From contig CAZZKV010000005.1 in NCBI GenBank assembly GCA_964654665.1, positions 1 to 64,000 of the forward strand: a stretch of 64,000 nucleotides of DNA, read 5' to 3'. Below the pieces are notes generated by a model, which saw only the letters and a program-made list of their open reading frames with translations, was not told the origin of the DNA and searched no databases. This DNA is from CALCKU01 sp964654665. Lineage in GTDB: Bacteria > Pseudomonadota > Alphaproteobacteria > Caulobacterales > Maricaulaceae. Shown here piece after piece: positions 50,406-58,725 of this stretch (the stretch's first letter is position 1; each line of letters begins with the position of its first letter). The position numbers and the translations under genes are program-made.

Positions 50406-50633
50406 ATTAAACCTAACGCGGAGCACCAGGCGGTTCAGCGACTATATGCAGATGATTTTAGCGCTGTGTTACGGGTGTTTTGGGGCAATCTTATTGCCTT
50501 ATCCTTATACGAATTTATAATATACCCACTTATACGGATAACATATGGCTATATTCCAAACTCTATCCCCGCTGGCTATCTTGCCTTTATTGTATCCGTG
50601 TTCTTTGGTCGTCGGGCTGTTTGCCTCCGTTAA
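50406..50633 (+). other. 75-codon open frame lacking a start codon, possible gene remnant
   Basis: The frame runs from just after a TGA at 50403-50405 to TAA at 50631-50633 with no ATG; the first usable start is GTG 50466. The translation looks protein-like: NAEHQAVQRLYADDFSAVLR, then hydrophobic FWGNLIALSLYEFIIYPLIR and IPAGYLAFIVSVFFGRRAV. It could be a decayed membrane-protein gene or chance. Confidence 0.25.
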
Positions 50634-50778
50634 CAGATAGGCCAGAGACGATGGGTTTGATTATGGGCGCCATGCCAAAAGCAGGCGCTTGCCGTGCAGT
50701 AACGCGCGCGGCTAAATCTTCGTACGTTTGTTGATGGGGTAGATCCATCTCTGTCCGATCCTGCGCAAAAGCTCATCG

Positions 50779-50847
50779 CCGCGAAGCCTAGTGCCGCGTA
50801 AAATATTGCAAATCTTTGGTATCCATCGTGGATACTGGGCTTCGCGG
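50779..50847 (+). other. Long stem-loop in the rpsA upstream region
   Basis: CCGCGAAGCCTAGT (50779-50792) pairs with ACTGGGCTTCGCGG (50834-50847) over 14 bp with one G-T pair. Inside, GTATCCA (50819-50825) pairs with TGGATAC (50829-50835) as a competing hairpin sharing two bases. No T run follows. It stands 229 bases ahead of the rpsA ATG and may be a regulatory leader or small RNA. Confidence 0.5.
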
Positions 50848-51075
50848 ACTGCCCGTTTAGGGCCATATATCGGGAGTCACATGATGGGCTGCGGATGATA
50901 CCGCATGGGCGTGTGGCTAATCTTTCCTTGCAACTCATTGTCTGTCTGGTATAGAGCGCGCGTGATGCGGCAGGCTCTGGCTTTGCCGCTTTTGCTATTG
51001 TTAGGCCCGGATTGGCTGGGCCAGACCGCAGGACACAACCTGTCGGCCGGAAACATTATTATTGGAGTATCCACC

Positions 51076-52767
51076 ATGAGCACAGCTCAAGACACTATGA
51101 ATCCCACCACCGATGATTTTGCAGCCATGTTTGAGGCGGCGTCCGAGACGTCCCCGATGACAGAAGGCTCAGTTATTAAAGGCCGCGTAACGGCTATTGA
51201 AAAAGACAATGTGATTGTTGACGTTGGCCTTAAAACCGAAGGCCGCATCCCAATGCGCGAATTTTATGTGCCCGGCAGCGACGAACAGGTAAAAGTTGGT
51301 GATGATGTCGATATTTATCTCGAACGGATTGAAAACGCCCTTGGCGATGCGATTCTCTCGCGCGATAAAGCCCGCCGCGAGGAAAGTTGGATTAAAATGG
51401 CCAAGTTCTTTGAAGGCGAAGAACCGGTTCAAGGCGCGATTGTTGGCCGTGTTAAAGGCGGCTTCACCGTCGATCTGGGCGGTATTAATGCCTTTCTTCC
51501 CGGGTCCCAAGTTGATATTCGCCCCGTGCGTGATATTGCGCCTTTGATGAATCAAGAACAGCCGTTCATGATTTTAAAAATGGATCGCACGCGCGGTAAT
51601 ATCGTTGTTTCGCGCCGCGCTATTCTGGAAGAAAGTCGTGCCGAACAGCGCGCAGAGCTTGTTGGCCAGTTGGCTGAAGGTGAAACACGTGAGGGTATTG
51701 TTAAAAATATCACGGATTACGGCGCCTTTGTTGATCTGGGCGGTATTGACGGGCTGTTGCATGTAACGGATATGAGCTGGCGCCGGATTTCCCACCCGAG
51801 TCAAGTTTTGGCGGTTGGCGATACGCTGCAAGTCAAAATCATTCGGATCAATCCTGAAACACAGCGTATCAGCCTGGGCATGAAGCAGTTGCAAGAAGAT
51901 CCATGGATGGCCGCCGCTGCGAAATATACAGTTGGATCGCGCCATACGGGCACGGTTACAAATATCGCAGACTATGGTGCATTTATCGAACTGGAAGAAG
52001 GCGTTGAAGGTCTTGTCCATGTATCGGAAATGTCTTGGACCAAGAAAAATGTCCATCCGGGCAAAATTGTCTCAACATCGCAGGAAGTACAGGTTGAAGT
52101 TCTGGAAGTAGATGAAGAAAAGCGCCGGATCAGCTTGGGTATTAAGCAGTGTCAAGATAACCCTTGGGACAGCTTCTCTACGCGTTTCCCGGTTGGTTCA
52201 ACTATTGCAGGTGAAGTGCGTTCTGTTACAGAATTTGGTTTGTTTATCGGATTGGACGGAGACATAGATGGCATGGCTCATCTATCTGACCTTTCATGGG
52301 ACAAATCAGGTGAAGAGGCTTTGAAAGACTATAAAAAAGGCGATATGGTCGAAGCGAAAATTCTTGAGGTTGACAGCGAAAAAGAACGCATCAGCTTGGG
52401 CGTTAAGCAATTGCAAAAGGATACGGCTCCGGCCGGCGCTAACCGCGGGGCAACAGTTACCTGTGTTGTATCAGCTGTTCAGAGCGGCGGCATTGAAGTG
52501 ACCTTTGGTGAGGATAATGAAACTAAAGCCTTTATTCGAAAATCGGATCTCTCGCGTGAGCGTTCAGAGCAACGGCCGGAACGGTTTGCCATTGGTGATA
52601 AGGTCGATGCGCGTATCATTAAAGCCGATCGTGCCAAGCGTCAGTATCAACTGTCAATCAAGGCCCTTGAAATCGCTGAAGAAAAAGAGGCGGTCGAGCA
52701 ATATGGATCTGCTGATGCCGGCGCATCCTTGGGCGACATTCTCGGCGCGGCGCTAAAAGGTGAATAA
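51076..52767 (+). CDS. rpsA: 30S ribosomal protein S1
   Basis: A 563-residue S1 with six S1-type OB repeats; examples are GSVIKGRVTAIEKDNVIVDV and GTVTNIADYGAFIELEEGVE. S1 recruits mRNA to the 30S subunit. I chose ATG 51076 (STAQDTMNPTTDDF) with TTGGAGT upstream. An in-frame frame upstream to 50905 encodes a hydrophobic stretch that does not belong to S1. A terminator follows; ihfB lies downstream as usual, but separated by a TerB-like gene. Confidence 0.97.
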   Translation: MSTAQDTMNPTTDDFAAMFEAASETSPMTEGSVIKGRVTAIEKDNVIVDVGLKTEGRIPMREFYVPGSDEQVKVGDDVDIYLERIENALGDAILSRDKARREESWIKMAKFFEGEEPVQGAIVGRVKGGFTVDLGGINAFLPGSQVDIRPVRDIAPLMNQEQPFMILKMDRTRGNIVVSRRAILEESRAEQRAELVGQLAEGETREGIVKNITDYGAFVDLGGIDGLLHVTDMSWRRISHPSQVLAVGDTLQVKIIRINPETQRISLGMKQLQEDPWMAAAAKYTVGSRHTGTVTNIADYGAFIELEEGVEGLVHVSEMSWTKKNVHPGKIVSTSQEVQVEVLEVDEEKRRISLGIKQCQDNPWDSFSTRFPVGSTIAGEVRSVTEFGLFIGLDGDIDGMAHLSDLSWDKSGEEALKDYKKGDMVEAKILEVDSEKERISLGVKQLQKDTAPAGANRGATVTCVVSAVQSGGIEVTFGEDNETKAFIRKSDLSRERSEQRPERFAIGDKVDARIIKADRAKRQYQLSIKALEIAEEKEAVEQYGSADAGASLGDILGAALKGE

Positions 52768-52793
52768 ATCGACGTAAGGACGTTGATGGTTGT

Positions 52794-52819
52794 AAGCCTC
52801 CGCTATGCGGAGGCTTTTT
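52794..52819 (+). terminator. Intrinsic terminator of rpsA
   Basis: AGCCTCCGC (52795-52803) pairs perfectly with GCGGAGGCT (52807-52815), followed by TTTTT. It is 27 bases after the rpsA stop codon, a textbook terminator. Confidence 0.9.
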
Positions 52820-52889
52820 CGTATCCGGTAATACTTACTTAACCATAAATGCTAACATCGCTCCAATTTTTTTTTGATATAAAGCCCTT

Positions 52890-53366
52890 ATGTTTAAGAA
52901 TATGATGAAATTGGGCGGCGTATCATCTTTTGATGCGAGTGAGGCTAAAAATTCTATTTTAGGCAGTGCGACCCGTGCAAGAGTCGAAGACTTGGATGGG
53001 ATGACGCAGGCTACGATCGGGTTGGCGGCCAATGTATTAGGTGAAATGGATCATTTTACACTGGTCATACTTGAGCGTTTTTTCCGGATAGAGCCGCAGC
53101 AAAAACCGATATTACGCCAATTTATTGTGCGCTCTTTTGATAACCCGCCATCCGTACAGACCATTGTAAAACGCTTTAAAGGAAAAGGCGCGCGTCATGA
53201 TTGCACCTATCGTATAATGACAAGTCTTTGTAGAGTAGCGGTAAGCGCCAAGCGGTTCGATAAAGCCACGCTGCAAAAACTGATTTCCATAGCAAAAATG
53301 ATGGGTCTGAATAAAGATGAGTTGAGCGTGATGTTCCAAAAAACGGGGTTGGTGTCGTTTGGATAA
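52890..53366 (+). CDS. TerB-like domain protein
   Basis: A 158-residue protein. The C-terminal part, CTYRIMTSLCRVAVSAKRFD and KATLQKLISIAKMMGLNKDE, matches the TerB-like helix-turn pattern (helices ending in a Gly-Leu turn). The N-terminal part includes GEMDHFTLVILERFFRIEPQ and is not recognised. It shares no obvious sequence with the TerB-like gene at 19024 beyond this pattern. Function unknown. It sits between rpsA and ihfB. Confidence 0.55.
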   Translation: MFKNMMKLGGVSSFDASEAKNSILGSATRARVEDLDGMTQATIGLAANVLGEMDHFTLVILERFFRIEPQQKPILRQFIVRSFDNPPSVQTIVKRFKGKGARHDCTYRIMTSLCRVAVSAKRFDKATLQKLISIAKMMGLNKDELSVMFQKTGLVSFG

Positions 53367-53440
53367 GATATTTAACACATTTTCATCGCCGTGTTTGAAT
53401 TCTATTGACGTCCTACTATTGGATTTGCTTTAAGGGCACT

Positions 53441-53731
53441 ATGCTGCGATCTGAACTTATTGATAAATTACATGATGATAACCCGCATTTAACGCGGCAA
53501 GACACGGAACGTGTTGTTGCTGTTATTCTTGAATCGATTACGCAAACACTCGAAAAAGGGGCGCGTGTGGAACTGCGTGGTTTTGGAGCCTTTTCAACGC
53601 GGCACCGTAAGGCTCGCGCAGGGCGCAATCCACGCACCGGCAATGATGTCTTTGTGCCTGAAAAATATGTGCCTTTTTTTCGTACTGGAAAAGAGTTGAA
53701 GGCCAAAATCGATTCTACCCGCAAGCGGTAA
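53441..53731 (+). CDS. ihfB: Integration host factor subunit beta
   Basis: A 96-residue HU/IHF protein. Start ATG 53441 gives LRSELIDKLHDDNPHLTRQD. The DNA-binding arm and signature read FGAFSTRHRKARAGRNPRTG. The IhfB-type PFFRTGKELKAKID ending fits beta rather than alpha or HU. It bends DNA as a heterodimer with IhfA. A TTGACG at 53405 could be its -35, with a poor -10. rpsA-ihfB proximity is conserved in proteobacteria. Confidence 0.94.
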   Translation: MLRSELIDKLHDDNPHLTRQDTERVVAVILESITQTLEKGARVELRGFGAFSTRHRKARAGRNPRTGNDVFVPEKYVPFFRTGKELKAKIDSTRKR

Positions 53732-53742
53732 ATCTCTCTGCT

Positions 53743-53776
53743 CTGCCATATTGACCTCTCTGCGACATTATGGCAG
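53743..53776. other. 8-bp inverted repeat between ihfB and mscL
   Basis: CTGCCATA (53743-53750) and TATGGCAG (53769-53776) are perfect inverted repeats 18 bases apart. No T run follows. It may be a regulator site for mscL or an RNA hairpin at the ihfB 3' end. Confidence 0.35.
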
Positions 53777-53824
53777 GAGTCGCTCGTTAATGTTAACAAT
53801 TAGTATTCTAAAAGGGGAAAATCT

Positions 53825-54217
53825 ATGGGAATGATTTCAGAATTTAAAGCATTCGCTATGGGCGGCAATATGTTCGATATGGCTGTGGGTATTATTATGG
53901 GTGGTGCTTTTGGCACGGTCGTTAAATCGTTAATCGAAGATGTGATTATGCCAGTCGTTGGTCATTTTTCCGGTGGAACAGATTTCAGTAATATGAAAAT
54001 TGTTTTATCCGAAGCAGCCGCAGACGGTACAGGTGGTGCAGCGATCAGTTATGGCTCTTTCATTAATGCTTTAATTGCTTTCGCAATCTTGGCGTGGGTA
54101 TTATTTGTAATGATCAAAGGTATGAATAAGGCTAAAAAGGTTGAAGAGGAAGCGCCAGCCGCGCCGCCAGCTAATGAGGTGCTTTTAGCTGAAATTCGTG
54201 ATTTGCTTAAAAAATAA
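53825..54217 (+). CDS. mscL: Large-conductance mechanosensitive channel
   Basis: A 130-residue MscL. It has the N-terminal amphipathic MISEFKAFAMGGNMFDMAVG, first helix GIIMGGAFGTVVKSLIEDVI, a periplasmic loop, and second helix ALIAFAILAWVLFVMIKGMN, ending with EVLLAEIRDLLKK. It opens on osmotic down-shock to release solutes. It is monocistronic with a terminator downstream. Confidence 0.97.
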   Translation: MGMISEFKAFAMGGNMFDMAVGIIMGGAFGTVVKSLIEDVIMPVVGHFSGGTDFSNMKIVLSEAAADGTGGAAISYGSFINALIAFAILAWVLFVMIKGMNKAKKVEEEAPAAPPANEVLLAEIRDLLKK

Positions 54218-54240
54218 CGATAATATTTAAGAGCGTGCGA

Positions 54241-54276
54241 ACCCGCTTTCAATTTGAAGGCGGGTTTTTTATTTGG
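54241..54276. terminator. Intrinsic terminator between mscL and ada
   Basis: ACCCGC and GCGGGT (54241-54246 and 54260-54265-type arms), with an inner TTC/GAA pairing, are followed by TTTTTT on the plus strand. The stem lies 24 bases after mscL, and its T run overlaps the end of the convergent ada gene. Confidence 0.75.
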
Positions 54277-55324
54277 GTGTATTATATGCGGCTTTGACTT
54301 CCATATCCAAAAGCCAGCGTTTATGAGCTAATCCGCCAGCATACCCCCCCAATCCGCCGTCTTTTGCTATGACGCGATGGCAAGGGATTACAATAGCCAA
54401 GCCATTACTCGCATTGGAACTGGCAACAGCGCGAACACCTTTAGGATTACCAATAGTTTGCGCAAGGCGTACATAACTCCATGTATCGCCATAGGGAATC
54501 GTTTGTAGGGCGTGCCAGACCGTTTTCTGGAAATCTGTTCCTGTCATACGTATTGGTATCGTGAAGTCTTGAAGCTTGCCTTCAAAGTAATGCGTAATTT
54601 CATTATGGATTTGATCATGTAGTTTATTATGCCCTGGTATAATGGGACGCTTGTAATGTTTAGCTAATCGTTGAACTTGCCGGTTCAAATTTTTACGGAT
54701 TGTAAATTCAATTAAATACAAATGTGTTTCATCGGCGATGGCTATCATGGGCCCAAGTTTGGTATCCAACCAATCTATGAGCAAAGGCGTGCCTGTTGAT
54801 TGTGCGGGGGCCGTTCCAAATTTTTGCATATATGCAGTTCGAAACCCGCTTGCCGAACTATAGCCAGCATCGATTTGTGCATCAATAACGCGGTCTCCAG
54901 CATCAAGTGTTTTTACTGCTAGAGCAAGTCGACGTGCACGCGCATATTGGGCAAAGGTTTGGCCAAAGCGAGATTTAAATTGCCGCCGCGCTGTAGAGGG
55001 ATCAATATCGATGGCTCGTAAATCTATTTCCGACCATTTTTTTTCGGGGTTTTTTTCGACGGCAGTAATTAGATGTTTTATTAACGGGCTTTCTTCTCCG
55101 GGTAAGCGCATGGGATGACATCGTTTGCAAGCCCGAAAACCAGCAATTAGTGCTGTTTGCGCCGTATCAAAAAACATGCAATTCTCGAATTTCGGTGTAC
55201 GGGCAGGGCACCCTGGGCGGCAAAATACACCTGTACTAGTTACGCCAACAAAAAATAAACCTGCAAAGTTCAAGTCTTTCCGGCTTATGATTTTGTATTT
55301 TTCAATGTCAGTTATCTGGGTCAT
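54269..55324 (-). CDS. ada: Ada-type DNA-repair methyltransferase and regulator
   Basis: A 351-residue Ada. The N-terminal zinc domain has Cys35, Cys39, Cys66 and Cys69 (FCRPGCPAR and CKRC); Cys35 accepts methyl from phosphotriesters and turns the protein into an activator. An AraC-type helix-turn-helix follows (DPSTARRQFKSRFGQTFAQY), then the O6-methylguanine transferase with acceptor Cys315 in IPCHRV. All three functions are thus present. No alkB or other ada-regulon gene is adjacent. Confidence 0.95.
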   Translation of the reverse strand: MTQITDIEKYKIISRKDLNFAGLFFVGVTSTGVFCRPGCPARTPKFENCMFFDTAQTALIAGFRACKRCHPMRLPGEESPLIKHLITAVEKNPEKKWSEIDLRAIDIDPSTARRQFKSRFGQTFAQYARARRLALAVKTLDAGDRVIDAQIDAGYSSASGFRTAYMQKFGTAPAQSTGTPLLIDWLDTKLGPMIAIADETHLYLIEFTIRKNLNRQVQRLAKHYKRPIIPGHNKLHDQIHNEITHYFEGKLQDFTIPIRMTGTDFQKTVWHALQTIPYGDTWSYVRLAQTIGNPKGVRAVASSNASNGLAIVIPCHRVIAKDGGLGGYAGGLAHKRWLLDMEVKAAYNTPK

Positions 55325-55424
55325 ATCGTCTATCTATCACAAGCAATAGCGAATGCCGCCGAAAATCATGCATTGTTATTTTTTTTATCCAGCGTATTAC
55401 ACCCTATAACGAAAGCCTAAGATT

Positions 55425-56051
55425 ATGCATGTCACATTACATAAATATGATATCCCATCCGATCTATCATTTGGCCGTGCCGTTGCGATTGATACGGAAA
55501 CGCAAGGCCTGTCCCTTGTGAGGGATAAGTTGTGTCTTGTGCAGCTATCCTCTGGTGATGGCAATGCCCATATCGTGCAGATGGACAGGGAAACCTATGA
55601 TTGCCCGAATTTAAAAGCTCTTTTAATCGATGAAACGGTCGAAAAAATTTTCCATTTTGCTCGTTTCGATGTGGCGATGCTAAAGCGGGATCTCGGCGTC
55701 AGGGTTGCGCCAGTGTTTTGCACGAAAATTGCCTCGGGATTGGTACGAACATATACGGATCGTCATGGTCTTAAAGACGTTTGTAAAGATCTGATCAATG
55801 TTGACATATCAAAGCAACAACAAAGTTCGGATTGGGCTAGCGATGAATTATCCGAAGCGCAACTGAATTATGCAGCATCCGATGTTCTTTACTTACATCG
55901 TCTACAGACAATTTTGACCGCGCGCCTTATTCGTGAAGACCGGCTGGATATGGCAAAGTCGTGCTTTGATTTTCTTGGAACACGGGCCGATCTTGATTTG
56001 GGTGGTTGGAATGATATTGATATTTTTTCGCATGCATTAAAGCGTCCTTAA
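55425..56051 (+). CDS. rnd: RNase D-like 3'-5' exonuclease
   Basis: A 208-residue single-domain DEDDy exonuclease. Asp23 and Glu25 in AVAIDTETQGLS are motif I, HFARFDVAML is motif II and NYAASDVLYLHRL is motif III with the Tyr/Asp pair. It lacks the HRDC domains of full-length RNase D, as in other alphaproteobacteria where a short form stands before the lpt genes. It may act in tRNA or small RNA trimming. Confidence 0.9.
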   Translation: MHVTLHKYDIPSDLSFGRAVAIDTETQGLSLVRDKLCLVQLSSGDGNAHIVQMDRETYDCPNLKALLIDETVEKIFHFARFDVAMLKRDLGVRVAPVFCTKIASGLVRTYTDRHGLKDVCKDLINVDISKQQQSSDWASDELSEAQLNYAASDVLYLHRLQTILTARLIREDRLDMAKSCFDFLGTRADLDLGGWNDIDIFSHALKRP

Positions 56052-56143
56052 TTTGGTGGGTCTTTCGCTTTGCTTCTTAAACTTATGCAATGTCCTGAAA
56101 TTGGCTATCGCCTTGAAAGGCAAGTTGTTTTATAGAATGTTCC

Positions 56144-56839
56144 ATGTCAACCATTGCCGATAACCATGCTGCAAGTGAAATGTTGGGTTTATGGGAACCC
56201 AAGCGAACGCTAACCCTTGAGTCCGCACGCCGCCATTCCCGACGGATAAAGTTTTTACGCCAAGTTTTATTGATTTTAGCCGCGTGTTTGGTGGTGTTGC
56301 TGGTTTTTCAATTTGCCACACAACAAAAGTCTTTTATCGTTGATGATAATCCCGGCGAGAGTGTGAAAATGATTAATCCGCGTTATAGCGGGCGGACAGC
56401 TGATGGCCTACCTTATCGGTTAACAGCGGATAGTGCTGTGCGCCTGACGCAAAATGCTTCCGAGGTTGGATTGGTTAAGCCCGTGCTACATTTCCTGCGC
56501 GAGCGCGGGATGGAAGACAGTATGGTTGTTGCGGATCAAGGCACATATGACGATGTGACTCAAATTTTGAATTTACGGACAGCCGTCGATTTAACAACAG
56601 ATGACGGCTATCACTGCGTAACGACCCATGCGCGGATATTTAACCGGGACAAACGGATTGAAGGCGATGAGCCGATACGGTGCACGGGTGGGTTTGGTGT
56701 TGTAACAGGACAGACTTATGAAATTCTCGAAGATTATAGCGTCTTTGTTTTTAAAGACGGTATGACGGGGCAAATAGAACCATCTGAAGAGAGTTCTGAC
56801 GGGAATGTTGTTTCTACATCGGATGAGATACAGCCATGA
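56144..56839 (+). CDS. lptC: LPS export protein LptC
   Basis: A 231-residue protein with a cytoplasmic N-terminus, one membrane helix at residues 41-58 (VLLILAACLVVLLVFQFA) and a periplasmic beta-jellyroll with RYSGRTADGLPYRLTADSAV. LptC passes LPS from the LptBFG pump to LptA. The C-terminus overlaps the first lptA by four bases (ATGA), so they are coupled. Confidence 0.88.
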   Translation: MSTIADNHAASEMLGLWEPKRTLTLESARRHSRRIKFLRQVLLILAACLVVLLVFQFATQQKSFIVDDNPGESVKMINPRYSGRTADGLPYRLTADSAVRLTQNASEVGLVKPVLHFLRERGMEDSMVVADQGTYDDVTQILNLRTAVDLTTDDGYHCVTTHARIFNRDKRIEGDEPIRCTGGFGVVTGQTYEILEDYSVFVFKDGMTGQIEPSEESSDGNVVSTSDEIQP

Positions 56840-57357
56840 TGATAATACGGTTTGTTTTGACATTAATTTTAATGGCACTGCCAACCATAGCGCTGGCTCA
56901 ATTGGGGTTTGGTGGAAATGAAATTATTCTCGTTGATGCGAAAAAAGCGACTTATAAGGGAAGTTTGACTATTCTGTCTGGAAATGTTGATGTAAAGCAA
57001 GGGGATGTCCGTATTAATTCGGACACAATGGATTTATTCCGGGATGAAAGAAAATCCGCGAATGCTGATAGTATTACAAGTTCGCTTCAACTCGGTAATA
57101 TCTCCAAAATCATAGCCAAGGGGAATTTTAAATATACGTCGCCGGAAAATATCGTCACGGGCGATGAAGGAGTTTACGAACGTATCAGTGGTATTCTCAC
57201 TGTGACGGGGAATGTTACAGTCATTCAGCCCGGTGGAAATAAGGCATCGACAGAAAAGTTGGTATATAATTTAAAAAATGATACGATTCGGTTCGGGGAC
57301 AATTGTATGGGTGCAAATTGTAATGGCCGTTCGAAAATCCAAATTAAACCACAGTAG
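56836..57357 (+). CDS. lptA: LPS transport protein LptA, first copy
   Basis: A 173-residue OstA-fold protein. Signal peptide ends LALA (residue 21). The mature part has LSGNVDVKQGDVRINSDTMD and VTGDEGVYERISGILTVTGN, the jellyroll of LptA that bridges the periplasm. A Cys pair lies near the end (NCMGANC). It overlaps lptC and is followed after 17 bases by a paralogue with the same layout. Confidence 0.88.
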   Translation: MMIIRFVLTLILMALPTIALAQLGFGGNEIILVDAKKATYKGSLTILSGNVDVKQGDVRINSDTMDLFRDERKSANADSITSSLQLGNISKIIAKGNFKYTSPENIVTGDEGVYERISGILTVTGNVTVIQPGGNKASTEKLVYNLKNDTIRFGDNCMGANCNGRSKIQIKPQ

Positions 57358-57374
57358 TAAAAAGGCATCTCATT

Positions 57375-57899
57375 ATGAAAACAACGGCTACATATTTGTT
57401 ATTTACTGCTATTGCGGCTCTTTTGCTACCGTCCGTAGCTCAGGCACAATTTGCTCCGGATAATCGTGCGCCCATTGATTTGGAAGCCGATGACATTGTT
57501 AACCAGGCGGGAATAACGATCTTATCGGGGCAAGTAGATGTACGCCAAGGCGATGTCCGTATTTTATCAGATAAAATGAAAATTTATAGCGGAGGGAATG
57601 CGTCGACGGGAACGGATATTGGTAATATTTCAAAGATTGAAGCGGAAGGTAATTTTTATTATATTACACCTGATCAAGAAGTTCGCGGGACGCGAGGCTT
57701 ATATGAGCGCAAGCGGGATAGTTTTGTAGTAACGGGAGATGTGATTTTGTTGCAAGGCCCGGATAATGTCGTCACTGGTGATAGGCTTGTGTATAATCTA
57801 ACGAGCCGGGAAGCTCAGGTTACTAGCCTGTGCAAAGGACGGCGGTGCGGGCCAAAGAAACGCGTGCGTATTCTTATTAAAAACCAAAGCAGTAACTAA
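57375..57899 (+). CDS. LPS transport protein LptA, second copy
   Basis: A 174-residue OstA-fold paralogue of the preceding gene. Signal peptide ends VAQA (residue 24). Matching segments are LSGQVDVRQGDVRILSDKMK and RGLYERKRDSFVVTGDVILL, and the terminal Cys pair is LCKGRRC. Many alphaproteobacteria have one lptA here. The tandem copy may form mixed LptA filaments or be a spare (inference). Confidence 0.85.
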   Translation: MKTTATYLLFTAIAALLLPSVAQAQFAPDNRAPIDLEADDIVNQAGITILSGQVDVRQGDVRILSDKMKIYSGGNASTGTDIGNISKIEAEGNFYYITPDQEVRGTRGLYERKRDSFVVTGDVILLQGPDNVVTGDRLVYNLTSREAQVTSLCKGRRCGPKKRVRILIKNQSSN

Positions 57900-57964
57900 T
57901 GCTGCTGTAAGGGCTGAGAGATTGGATATTCATGGCAGATCTTAGAACAGATCTAGGGGGCAAT

Positions 57965-58711
57965 ATGGCTCAAAATACCAATACGCCGCCGGCAAAAGGG
58001 TTGGCTGCTAATAATATTGGTAAGGCTTATCGCGGTCATGTCGTTGTAAAGGATATAACATTAACTGTACAACGCGGTGAAATTGTAGCTCTTATGGGGC
58101 CAAACGGTGCGGGTAAGACAACCAGTTTCTATATGATTATGGGATTGATTGAGGCTGATCGGGGTTCCATCACGTTAGATGGTCAAGATATTACCGATTT
58201 ACCTATGTACCAACGGGCGCGTTTAGGTGTGGGTTATCTGCCGCAGGAACAATCGATTTTTCGGGGCTTAACCGTTGAAGAAAATATTCGCGCCGTTGTT
58301 CAGCTAACAGAAAAAGATCGTAGCAAATGGGATGATAATGTTGATGCTTTGCTGGATGAACTTAATATAGGGCATATTAAAAAAAGCCCGGCTATGGCTT
58401 TGTCGGGTGGGGAACGTCGCCGCGTTGAAATTGCTCGCGCTCTGGCGTCGCGCCCGAGCTTCATATTGCTAGATGAGCCCTTTACAGGGATTGACCCGAT
58501 TGCCATTGCTGACATTTCGGATTTAGTACGTTATTTGAAGAAGCGTGATATTGGTATTTTGATAACGGATCATCGTGTGCGCGAGACTCTCGACATCGTT
58601 GATCGGGCATCTATTTTATTTCAAGGTGAGGCTTTATTTGAAGGTACGCCTGAAGAAATTCGTGCGAATAAGGATGTTCGCCGTGTTTATTTGGGTGAAA
58701 AATACGCTTAG
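57965..58711 (+). CDS. lptB: LPS export ABC transporter ATPase LptB
   Basis: A 248-residue ABC ATPase. Walker A GPNGAGKTTSF, LSGGERRRVEIARALA signature and Walker B FILLDEPFTGIDP are clear. The C-terminus is the LptB type. The start at ATG 57965 follows a strong AGGGGG site; ATG 57932 is possible. It powers LptFG. In many proteobacteria rpoN and hpf follow; here they are replaced by a YcaQ-like gene. Confidence 0.94.
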   Translation: MAQNTNTPPAKGLAANNIGKAYRGHVVVKDITLTVQRGEIVALMGPNGAGKTTSFYMIMGLIEADRGSITLDGQDITDLPMYQRARLGVGYLPQEQSIFRGLTVEENIRAVVQLTEKDRSKWDDNVDALLDELNIGHIKKSPAMALSGGERRRVEIARALASRPSFILLDEPFTGIDPIAIADISDLVRYLKKRDIGILITDHRVRETLDIVDRASILFQGEALFEGTPEEIRANKDVRRVYLGEKYA

Positions 58712-58725
58712 GATTTTTACGAGCG

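Larger units (their letters stand above)
50113..51075. other. Long intergenic region between dnaX and rpsA
   Basis: 963 bases between two divergent genes with no gene I can support. It contains a 75-codon open frame without a normal start (50406-50633), a 14-bp RNA stem (50779-50847) and an in-frame extension of rpsA (50905-51075) that I treat as leader. The right half would be transcribed as rpsA leader if the promoter lies far upstream. Confidence 0.55.

Noticed and set aside
50640..50900. Possible tmRNA, RNase P RNA or 6S RNA in the long gap
   Set aside because: I looked for the conserved RNase P and tmRNA core strings and the tag-peptide codons and saw none; only an isolated stem is present.
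50630..50938. 102-codon minus-strand open frame in the dnaX-rpsA gap
   Set aside because: Composition is Cys/Arg/Ser-rich without a fold pattern or ribosome-binding site, and it overlaps the long RNA stem.
50905..51075. In-frame N-terminal extension of rpsA with a hydrophobic, signal-like stretch (MRQALALPLLLLLGPDWLG)
   Set aside because: S1 is a cytoplasmic ribosomal protein; the canonical start at 51076 has a proper ribosome-binding site. The extension is more likely untranslated leader.
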